A stretch of DNA of 17,415 bases, from assembly GCA_003599475.1 (NCBI GenBank), contig QZKK01000226.1, positions 1 to 17,415 of the forward strand. The letters are read 5' to 3'. Of this stretch, positions 1 to 6,853 are shown piece after piece (the stretch's first letter is position 1; every line of letters starts with the position of its first letter). The stretch is from Desulfobacteraceae bacterium. GTDB taxonomy: Bacteria; Desulfobacterota; Desulfobacteria; Desulfobacterales; SURF-15. The notes below the pieces were generated by a model. The model did not search any database. It was not told where the DNA came from and worked only from the letters and a program-made list of their open reading frames with translations. The translations under genes were made by a program, and so were the position numbers.

Positions 1-522
1 GAAGAGGTGCTCTCCAGCGAACGTTTCCATGAGCGGCTGCCTGAACTGCGGGAACTGGTCCGGTCCGCCGTGAACCGGACGGAAAAGAAATACGAGATCG
101 ACCGCGCCGCTTACGAAGACAATCGAAGGAAGGCTCTCGCTGGACTTGAAGCCGAAGCCGATTGGACGAAACTGCTGGAAGAGGACCGCAATGAGATCGC
201 CGACCAGCTGGCCTGCGATCTTCCGGCGACGGCCGAAAACGGTGATCCGGTGAGGCTGTTTCAGACACTGATGGTCCGGCAGCGCACTTTGCCGGGACTG
301 ATCGAACAATTAAAGTCTGAGATCAAACGCAGGCGGCCTTCCAAACCCGAGGCCGAGCCCGGTGAAGAACCGGCCGGCGAGGAAATCGTGGAAGCCGACA
401 CCCTGGTGCAGTCTGCGGTTATATCAACAGCGGATGAATTGGATTCTTGGCTGGCCGCCCTCCGGGAGAAGCTGACAGGCTTTTTGAAAGCGAACAAGCG
501 GATACGAATCAAGGGGCGCTGA
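1..522 (+). CDS. brxC: BrxC, C-terminal end (partial; gene begins upstream of the window)
   Basis: The reading frame is open from base 1 to a TGA at 520-522, so only about the last 173 residues are present. BrxC is the large P-loop ATPase of BREX phage-defence systems. Its ATPase domain lies outside the window, so the call rests on the tail and its position. The visible part is highly charged and helical, with a Glu/Pro-rich linker near residues 115-130 of the visible part. It ends in a segment (STADELDSWLAALREKLTGF, then a basic KRIRIKGR end) of the kind that closes BrxC proteins, where an 'E-L-D-x-W/Y-L-x-x-L-R' helix precedes a basic tail. The stop overlaps the pglX start as TGATG, which implies translational coupling. 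The gene order brxC-pglX-pglZ-brxL supports the call. No disruption is seen. Confidence 0.8.
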   Translation, partial: EEVLSSERFHERLPELRELVRSAVNRTEKKYEIDRAAYEDNRRKALAGLEAEADWTKLLEEDRNEIADQLACDLPATAENGDPVRLFQTLMVRQRTLPGLIEQLKSEIKRRRPSKPEAEPGEEPAGEEIVEADTLVQSAVISTADELDSWLAALREKLTGFLKANKRIRIKGR

Positions 523-3500
523 TGAGCTTCGACAAATACACCCGCAACCTCCTGGCGAAGACCGTCGCCTCATGCCGACGTCGGTTGATCGAGGACATCA
601 CCGACCAACTCCGAGGCGTTTTCGGCCTGCACCCGGACGGCACGGTACTACCGCTCGACAGGTTGACTTACCTTTCGCCGGATCAGACATCCGCGGCCCG
701 TCATCTGAGAGAACTCCTCGACCATTACATCATCGGAGCAGCGGGAAAGGAGGCGGACCGCCGAAAGGCCGCCTACGAGCGGATTGTCTTGGAGATATCG
801 TTCACCATTCTCAACCGTTTGGCCGCTCTGCGGCTCTGCGAGGAGCGGGGGCTGGTCATTGAATGCGTTCGTAAAGGGACGACATCCGCCGGCTTTCAGA
901 TGTTCGAGCGGATCTCCGGCGGGGCTCTCGGTGGACGGTACATCACCTACCGGGTCTTCCTGGAATGCCTCTTCGACGAACTTGCCCTTGATTTGGGCGT
1001 TTTATTCGACCGGATGATGCCTCAATCGGCGGTATTTCCCTCCGAGCGGTGCATGGAAGATGTACTCGCCGAACTCAATAAGCCGGAACTCAAGAACCTC
1101 TGGATCGAGGACGAGACTATCGGCTGGGTCTACCAGTACTTCAATCCGAAGGAAGAGCGGGATGCGATGCGTAAGGCTTCGCGGTCTCCTCGGAACACAA
1201 GAGAATTGGCAGTACGAAATCAGTTCTTCACTCCGCGGTACGTAGTCGAGTTTCTCACCGACAACACGCTCGGCCGCATATGGTACGAGATGCACAAGGG
1301 GCAAACCGCTCTCAAGGAGGAATGCCGATACCTGGGGCGGCGACCGAACGAGACCTTCCTCGCACCTGGTGAACAAGTTTGCGTTAACCAAGAGGACGAA
1401 GCGAACCTTTCCCAGGAAGAATTGCTCAGGAAACCGGTGCAAATTGAAGATCGACCCAAGAAAGACCCGCGCGATCTGCGGGTTCTCGACCCGGCTTGCG
1501 GCTCCGGTCACTTCCTGCTGTATGCCTTCGACCTGCTGGAACGAATATATGAAGAGGGGTGGGCGGACCCCGAAAGCCCGAAATCCAAAATTACAGGCCG
1601 TATCCTGCGCGAGGACTTCGAGACCCTCGACGATCTGCATCGGGCCGTTCCAAAGCTGATCATCGAACATAACCTCAATGGTATCGACATCGACACCCGC
1701 GCAGTACAGATCGCTGCGCTCGCCCTCTGGCTGCGGGCGCAGAAGACATGGAAAAACCTCGGCATCAGGGCCGCCGAGCGGCCGCGGGTCGACAGATCCA
1801 ACATCGTCACCGCCGAGCCCATGCCCGGCGAAGAAGATATGCGTCTGGATTTCACTGCAGGACTCAAACCAAGGGTCCTGGGGCAGCTCGTGTATAGTGT
1901 TTTTGAAAAGATGAAGCTTGCCGGTGAAGCAGGGTCTCTCCTCAAAATCGAGGAGGAGATCAAGAACGCCGTCGCCGATGCCAGGAGACAGTGGCTGGAA
2001 GGTCCCAAACCCGAACAACAGTTTCTTTTCCCGGGCATGGCTGATAAACGGCAAAAACAGCAGCAATTGCGCTTCGAGGTGAAGGGGTTCACCGATGAAC
2101 GGTTCTGGGAACAGGCGGAGGATCGCATCCTTGAAGCGCTTGAAGTTTATGCTGAAAGGGCAGAGAACGGGCTATCAATTCGTCGGCGCCTCTTCTCAGA
2201 AGATGCCGCCCGAGGATTCGCCTTCATTAAACTCTGCCGGAACCGATACGACGCAATTTTAATGAATCCCCCGTTCGGAGCTTCAAGCCGGGAATCGAAG
2301 GATTACATTGAGGACCGGTATCCAAAAACAAAAGGTGATGTTCTGGCCAATTTTATTGAACGTGCTCTGCATTTAACAGACGAACAAGGAAGAGTCGGTG
2401 CAATTTCGAGCCGGACTCCGTTTTTTCTGGGATCCTTTGAAACATTCAGAACCGAAATCCTTGGAAAAATCGGCCGTATCCGCCTTTTGGCGGATTTGGG
2501 TGAAGGTGTTCTCGAAGCGATGGTGGAGACAGCAATCTATGTAATGACCAAAAATAGACCGGGAGAACCCGAGTCTTTGTTTTTCCGGCTGCTTATTGAT
2601 GCAGATAAGGGAGAGTTCCTGAAGCAACTCACGGAAGAATGTCTCGACGGGTGTATATCGGATAGGACTTTCATAAACAACCCAGGGCATTTCGGGGCAC
2701 TAAAAGGAAAGCCATATGCATATTGGGTTTCCAGATCTACGATCGAAACCGTCAGTCAACATCCATGCATTGAAGGGACTAAAGGAACAATACGTGTTGG
2801 AATGCAAACAGGCGACGACTTTCGGTTCCTAAGATGCCTATGGGAGATCGACCCGCGACTTGTATCTCCCTCTCCCACGCAAACTGCGAGCAAGGAAACA
2901 CCACGACAAAAATGTATTAGGGAACTGACATCCGATAGAGTGTGGGTACCCTTTTCGAAAACTGAAACTGCATCCCCCTGGTTCTCACCGATAACTTTGG
3001 TCGCGAAGTGGTTTGCAAATGGAGATGAGCTAAGACACTTTACCAATGATGCAGGTAAACTTCGCTCCGCACTACGAAGCGAGCAGGAGTACTTCAAGCC
3101 CGGTTTCAGTTATATGCTCCGCTCGACACGGCTGGTTCCCTACTTGGTCCCGTCAGGTGTCATACCTACGGCTGGGCGGGCGCAGATATTCCCCGAACAG
3201 GGAGAGGAATACGCCGTACTTGGAATCTGCGCCTCAAATGTGGGAAGCGCCATAGCAAGATTCAGCGGGGAGAAGTTCGCATGGCCGAAATTCCAGGCCA
3301 GCATGGTTCAAGAACTGCCCGCCTGTGATTTTCCTGAAGAAATGTTGGCGCTCATTAAGAAACACGTAGATGCAGAGGTAAACAAGCGTCGTTCCGTGGT
3401 CCAGCGCTATGAACCGTTTCAAGAGTTCACACTGCCGGCATGGATTCAAACGGCGGCAGTAGGCGAAACAGCCTGGGACCTTTATTCACTTTTCGGACGA

Positions 3501-4778
3501 GGCATAGAAAACAAGATCGCTGAAGCATTCGGCCTGAACTCCAAACAACTTGGCGAATTGGAGCGGGATATCCGGGAAGCCGTATCAATCCGAGGGCGGA
3601 TGGAAGACAGTGAATCGGAGGATGTCGGGGAAGATTCAAGTGGAGATGAGCAGGAACTGAACATCGAATTGATTTCGGAAACACCCGAAGAAAAAGCGAT
3701 CGGGTTGTTTGGCTATGCTGTCGGTGTGGTTCTCGGCCGCTGGGACGTACGGATTGCATCTCACCGATCGCTCGCGCCGAAACTGCCCGACCCTTTTAAT
3801 CCGTTGCCGGTCTGCCCGCCGGGGATGCTGGTCGGCCCTGACTGCATGCCGGCAGAACCCGGCAGAATCGTGAGTGAAGAGTGGCTGCGCGCCCGACCGG
3901 ACGCGAACACACTGCCGACGGAAGGCTCGGTCAAGAATCCGATCATTCGGGATTCAGACTACCCGCTCCGCATCTCCTGGGATGGCATTCTGGTGGATGA
4001 CCCCGGCTTCAACGGCAATCAGCTGCACCGGGACGACATCGTGCGCCGTGTCCGTGAGGTCTTCGACCTCCTCTGGAAGGACAAGGCTCATGAGATCGAA
4101 CAAGAGGCCTGCGATATCCTCGGCGTCTCGGACCTTCGCGATTACTTCCGAAGGCCCGCGGGATTTTTCCAGGATAATCTGAAGCGCTACTCCAAGAGCC
4201 GGCGCAAGGCACCCATCTATTGGCCCCTCTCAACAGTCTCCGGGTCGTACACGATCTGGCTCTATTACCACCGCCTGAGCGATCAGATCCTCTACGGGGC
4301 GGTCAACAAGTATGTCGAACCCAAAATCGCCGAGATTGAGCGCGGGATAGGTCTGATTGAAAACGATCTGAAGACCGCCTCCGGCCGCGACGCGACACGC
4401 CTGACCGACCGGTTGAGCGAAACTCGCACATACCTCGGTGAACTGCGGGAGCTGCGGGAAGAGATGCTCCGCATCGCCGCGCTGCCCTATAAACCGAACC
4501 TTAACGACGGGGTCATCATCAACGCCGCACCCTTCCACAACCTATTCCGATTCCGGCCATGGGCCAAGGACACGGAGGACTGCTGGAAAAAACTTCGAAA
4601 AGGCGACTACGACTGGGCGCACCTGGCCTACACCATCCGGCCGGACCAGGTCCGAGAGGCATGCAGGACCGACCGTTCCATCGCCATCGCACATGGGCTT
4701 GAGAACATTTGCGAGGTCGAAGCCCCAGATGTCAAGAAGAAAGGAAGCCGCGGTCGTCGTATGCAAGGAGCATCCTGA
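522..4778 (+). CDS. pglX: PglX, BREX N6-adenine DNA methyltransferase
   Basis: This 1418-residue protein is the BREX methyltransferase. It places N6-methyladenine on the host's recognition site and is needed to tell self from phage DNA. The gamma-class amino-methyltransferase motifs are in order: FTPRYVVEF near residue 235 (motif X-like), the SAM-binding LDPACGSGHF at about 322-331 (motif I), GIDIDTRAVQIAALALWLRA near 390, and catalytic NPPF at 582-585 (motif IV). The C-terminal end has a coiled-coil-like stretch and a 'PNLNDGVIINAAPF ... GDYDWAHLAY' segment typical of PglX. I chose ATG 522 rather than the in-frame start at 447 because it overlaps the brxC stop and has AAGGGG five bases upstream. 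The protein is longer than typical type 1 PglX (about 1200 residues). The stretch after NPPF, about 2260-3400, is visibly less GC-rich than the ends, as expected if the specificity region has been exchanged. Confidence 0.92.
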   Translation: MSFDKYTRNLLAKTVASCRRRLIEDITDQLRGVFGLHPDGTVLPLDRLTYLSPDQTSAARHLRELLDHYIIGAAGKEADRRKAAYERIVLEISFTILNRLAALRLCEERGLVIECVRKGTTSAGFQMFERISGGALGGRYITYRVFLECLFDELALDLGVLFDRMMPQSAVFPSERCMEDVLAELNKPELKNLWIEDETIGWVYQYFNPKEERDAMRKASRSPRNTRELAVRNQFFTPRYVVEFLTDNTLGRIWYEMHKGQTALKEECRYLGRRPNETFLAPGEQVCVNQEDEANLSQEELLRKPVQIEDRPKKDPRDLRVLDPACGSGHFLLYAFDLLERIYEEGWADPESPKSKITGRILREDFETLDDLHRAVPKLIIEHNLNGIDIDTRAVQIAALALWLRAQKTWKNLGIRAAERPRVDRSNIVTAEPMPGEEDMRLDFTAGLKPRVLGQLVYSVFEKMKLAGEAGSLLKIEEEIKNAVADARRQWLEGPKPEQQFLFPGMADKRQKQQQLRFEVKGFTDERFWEQAEDRILEALEVYAERAENGLSIRRRLFSEDAARGFAFIKLCRNRYDAILMNPPFGASSRESKDYIEDRYPKTKGDVLANFIERALHLTDEQGRVGAISSRTPFFLGSFETFRTEILGKIGRIRLLADLGEGVLEAMVETAIYVMTKNRPGEPESLFFRLLIDADKGEFLKQLTEECLDGCISDRTFINNPGHFGALKGKPYAYWVSRSTIETVSQHPCIEGTKGTIRVGMQTGDDFRFLRCLWEIDPRLVSPSPTQTASKETPRQKCIRELTSDRVWVPFSKTETASPWFSPITLVAKWFANGDELRHFTNDAGKLRSALRSEQEYFKPGFSYMLRSTRLVPYLVPSGVIPTAGRAQIFPEQGEEYAVLGICASNVGSAIARFSGEKFAWPKFQASMVQELPACDFPEEMLALIKKHVDAEVNKRRSVVQRYEPFQEFTLPAWIQTAAVGETAWDLYSLFGRGIENKIAEAFGLNSKQLGELERDIREAVSIRGRMEDSESEDVGEDSSGDEQELNIELISETPEEKAIGLFGYAVGVVLGRWDVRIASHRSLAPKLPDPFNPLPVCPPGMLVGPDCMPAEPGRIVSEEWLRARPDANTLPTEGSVKNPIIRDSDYPLRISWDGILVDDPGFNGNQLHRDDIVRRVREVFDLLWKDKAHEIEQEACDILGVSDLRDYFRRPAGFFQDNLKRYSKSRRKAPIYWPLSTVSGSYTIWLYYHRLSDQILYGAVNKYVEPKIAEIERGIGLIENDLKTASGRDATRLTDRLSETRTYLGELRELREEMLRIAALPYKPNLNDGVIINAAPFHNLFRFRPWAKDTEDCWKKLRKGDYDWAHLAYTIRPDQVREACRTDRSIAIAHGLENICEVEAPDVKKKGSRGRRMQGAS

Positions 4779-4779
4779 T

Positions 4780-4998
4780 ATGGATAAGAAGATGCATGTT
4801 AGGCTCAGGACGACGCTTGACGGGAGCCGAAAAATTGCTGGATACATTGCGCGGACCGCCTTGGGCATGTCACTCGTCGCTCTCCGTGAAAAGGCGATTT
4901 GTGCCGGCATGAGACTTCTCTCCGAAGAGGAAGTGCTTGAAGAATTGAAATGCTGGCGGGGAGCGGCTGAAAACCCTAAAAACAAAAACGATAGCTGA
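4780..4998 (+). CDS. Small conserved-looking protein of unknown function (72 aa)
   Basis: The ATG at 4780 lies one base after the pglX stop, with AAGGAG at 4765-4770 nine bases upstream. The stop at 4996-4998 is nine bases before the next start, whose Shine-Dalgarno (AGAGG) overlaps this stop. The spacing and ribosome sites make this a real gene although it is short. The product is about 72 residues, with a basic N-terminal half (MDKKMHVRLRTTLDG), a short alpha-helical hydrophobic centre (YIARTALGMSLVALREKAI) and an acidic helix (SEEEVLEELKCWRG). There is no signal peptide and no recognised domain. Its position directly before an ATPase/DUF4276 pair suggests it belongs to that cassette, perhaps as a regulator, antitoxin-like partner or adaptor. 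That role is only inferred from position. Confidence 0.7.
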   Translation: MDKKMHVRLRTTLDGSRKIAGYIARTALGMSLVALREKAICAGMRLLSEEEVLEELKCWRGAAENPKNKNDS

Positions 4999-5007
4999 GA
5001 GGCTAAA

Positions 5008-6156
5008 ATGCATAAAATCAATAGGATAAAAATAAGCGGATTCCGACGGTTGCTGGCTGTTGATCTGCAGGTGAAGCCCTTTATGGTGCTGATCGGCGCA
5101 AACGGGGTCGGCAAGACATCTCTCCTGGATGCTTTCTCCCTCTTGTCCGCCTCCGCTTCGGGAAACCTGAACGGCATGCTGTCACAGTTCGGCGGTATCG
5201 CAAACCTACTGACTCGCGGTAAAAGCGAATACCTTTCATTCTTGGTGGATATGACGGTTCCAGGTCATCACCCACTTGAATACGAATTACATCTTACATC
5301 AAAAGGTACGGGTCATGCCATCGCCAGGGAATTGCTGTCCCAGAAACGAACTGGTTTTGATGATCCATTCAGGCACATCGATTCCTCGGACGGCGACATC
5401 CGGTACTATGAAACAGAAGAAAACCGCCTCGTCCGCCCCGACTGGGAACACAACCCTCTGGAGACCTCACTCGCGCAGGTGCCGAAGATGTTCCGTCAAC
5501 CCGAGGAACTGCGACGTATTCTGGCGACGGCCACACAGTATCATGTGCTGGATGTCGGTCCCCGTGCGCCGGTGAAAATGCCGCAGTCCTTGAAACCAGC
5601 CACGTTGCCCGGTCCTGACGGAGGAGATCTGGTGCCGTATCTTTATTCCCTGCGCGAAAGCGACCGTGACCGGTTTGATGTCATTATGGATTCCCTGAGG
5701 ACGGCCTTTTCCGATTTTGAAGAATTGAATTTTCCTCCCGTTGCGGCGGGGATGCTCGCAATGACGTGGAAAGATAGAAAATTCAGCAAACCAATATATA
5801 TGAACGAACTGTCGGAAGGTACTCTTCGTTTCCTTTGGCTTGTGTCGCTGCTGCAAAGTCCCAATCTCTCGACAGTCACGATGATCGACGAACCTGAAGT
5901 CAGTTTGCATCCGGAATTATTAAGCCTCTTGGCCGACCTCATGCGCGAGGCCGCAAAGCGGACCCAACTGATCGTCGCCACCCACTCCGATCGCTTTATC
6001 CGTTTTCTGAACACGGATGAGGTGGTGGTCATGGATGTTGATGATGATGGATGCGCATCGGCAGTATGGGCGGATTCGCTTGATCTCGACCAATGGCTAA
6101 CCGAATACAGCCTTGACGAAGTATGGCGGATGGGCAGGATGGGAGGCCGATCATGA
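5008..6156 (+). CDS. AAA/ABC-type ATPase of the OLD/AAA_21 class (partner of a DUF4276 TOPRIM-like protein)
   Basis: This 382-residue ABC-class ATPase is of the RecF/SMC/OLD-like type seen in abortive-infection systems. Visible motifs: Walker A GANGVGKT at residues 30-37, ABC signature LSEGT at 268-272, Walker B TMIDEPEVSLHP around 291-302 (catalytic E295), and the H-loop ATHSD with H326. The N-terminus (INRIKISGFRRL) is the usual first strand of AAA_15/AAA_21 proteins. There is no long coiled coil or zinc hook, so it is not an SMC or Rad50. The stop overlaps the next start as ATGA, which couples it to the TOPRIM-like gene. In related two-gene modules (PARIS AriA-AriB, RloA-RloB, AbiLi-AbiLii) the ATPase forms the sensor scaffold and the TOPRIM partner is the effector. 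Here this is inferred from architecture. Placement between pglX and pglZ marks it as an insertion in the BREX operon. Confidence 0.88.
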   Translation: MHKINRIKISGFRRLLAVDLQVKPFMVLIGANGVGKTSLLDAFSLLSASASGNLNGMLSQFGGIANLLTRGKSEYLSFLVDMTVPGHHPLEYELHLTSKGTGHAIARELLSQKRTGFDDPFRHIDSSDGDIRYYETEENRLVRPDWEHNPLETSLAQVPKMFRQPEELRRILATATQYHVLDVGPRAPVKMPQSLKPATLPGPDGGDLVPYLYSLRESDRDRFDVIMDSLRTAFSDFEELNFPPVAAGMLAMTWKDRKFSKPIYMNELSEGTLRFLWLVSLLQSPNLSTVTMIDEPEVSLHPELLSLLADLMREAAKRTQLIVATHSDRFIRFLNTDEVVVMDVDDDGCASAVWADSLDLDQWLTEYSLDEVWRMGRMGGRS

Positions 6157-6767
6157 AGATCTCCATTATTGTCGAGGGGAAAACGGAAAAGGCATTTGTT
6201 CCATATCTGCGCGAATTTCTGAAACCCCTCTTGCCTGAAAGCATGCCTAAACTGGACATTTTGCCATATGACGGACGCATTCCCAAGGGCGATAAATTGA
6301 GGCGGGTTGTAGAAAATCTTCTGCAAGGAAGGAATCCTGCGGATCATGTCATTGCATTAACGGATGTTTACACCGGTACCAACCCGCCTGATTTCACCAA
6401 TGCACAAGACGCCAAATATAAAATGGTTCAATGGGTAGGGGGTTTACAGCGATTTCATCCCCATGTCGCGCAATACGATTTCGAGGCTTGGTTGTTGCCT
6501 TATTGGCCGACGATTCAACGTTTGGCGCGGCATAACAGAGCAGCGCCCAGAGGCAACCCCGAAAAGGTGAATCATAATAATCCCCCTTCATACCGGATCA
6601 GAGAAATTTTCGAAATCGGCAAATGCAGAGACAGCTATGTAAAACCCCGTGACGCCGGACGGATTCTCCACGAGAACGATTTGTCGACGGCTATCAATCA
6701 GTGTTCAGAACTCAAGGCATTCATAAACACGATTCTATCCATATGCGACGGAGCGATTATACCATGA
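6153..6767 (+). CDS. DUF4276 (TOPRIM-like) protein, probable effector of the first ATPase pair
   Basis: The product is 204 residues. The start at 6153 overlaps the ATPase stop (ATGA) and has GGGAGG at 6141-6146, so I prefer it to the in-frame ATG ten codons earlier. The N-terminus ISIIVEGKTEKAFVPYL (E8, E12) is the hallmark first strand and loop of the TOPRIM-related DUF4276/RloB group. A second acidic strand reads VIALTDVYTG (D71), and a third block reads YDFEAWLLP (E111). The C-terminal half has the 'PSYRIREIF ... YVKPRDAGRIL' pattern of one DUF4276 subfamily. The second acidic motif is TDVY rather than the usual DxD, so metal binding may differ from the paralogue downstream. By analogy with AriB or OLD it could be a metal-dependent nuclease acting on tRNA or DNA. 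No substrate is shown by the sequence. Confidence 0.82.
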   Translation: MKISIIVEGKTEKAFVPYLREFLKPLLPESMPKLDILPYDGRIPKGDKLRRVVENLLQGRNPADHVIALTDVYTGTNPPDFTNAQDAKYKMVQWVGGLQRFHPHVAQYDFEAWLLPYWPTIQRLARHNRAAPRGNPEKVNHNNPPSYRIREIFEIGKCRDSYVKPRDAGRILHENDLSTAINQCSELKAFINTILSICDGAIIP

Positions 6768-6853
6768 ATCGTCTATCCATATTTGCCGCTGTCCAAGGCC
6801 CGCTGCATATCGCCTGCGGCCTACCGCACACTATTGGAGAGGCCGCCCGATGA
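6764..6853 (+). CDS. Possible 29-residue linking ORF between the DUF4276 gene and pglZ
   Basis: An ATG at 6764 overlaps the DUF4276 stop as ATGA. Its frame stays open for 29 codons and closes with a TGA at 6851-6853 that overlaps the pglZ ATG (6850), again as ATGA. The predicted peptide begins MNRLSIFAAVQG and has no recognised motif. The exact fit to both neighbours suggests a short coupling ORF that carries ribosomes through the 82-base gap. At this length the arrangement could also be chance. No good Shine-Dalgarno lies directly before it, so any translation would rely on re-initiation. Confidence 0.25.
   Translation: MNRLSIFAAVQGPLHIACGLPHTIGEAAR

Noticed and set aside
447..521. Upstream in-frame start for pglX adding 25 residues
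   Set aside because: It lies inside brxC in another frame. ATG 522 has the TGATG overlap and an AAGGGG site, and gives the usual PglX N-terminus.
1002..2066. 354-codon antisense ORF within pglX
   Set aside because: It is a shadow of a high-GC coding strand. Its translation shows no motif, and the sense frame carries methyltransferase motifs I and IV throughout.
4438..4779. Long upstream extension of the 72-residue gene into pglX
   Set aside because: The extension is out of frame with pglX and low in complexity. The Shine-Dalgarno at 4765-4770 supports ATG 4780.
6797..6821. Possible hairpin GGCCCGC ... GCGGCC before pglZ
   Set aside because: The stem has a bulge and a 12-base loop, and no T-run follows. 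It is too weak to call a terminator or regulator.
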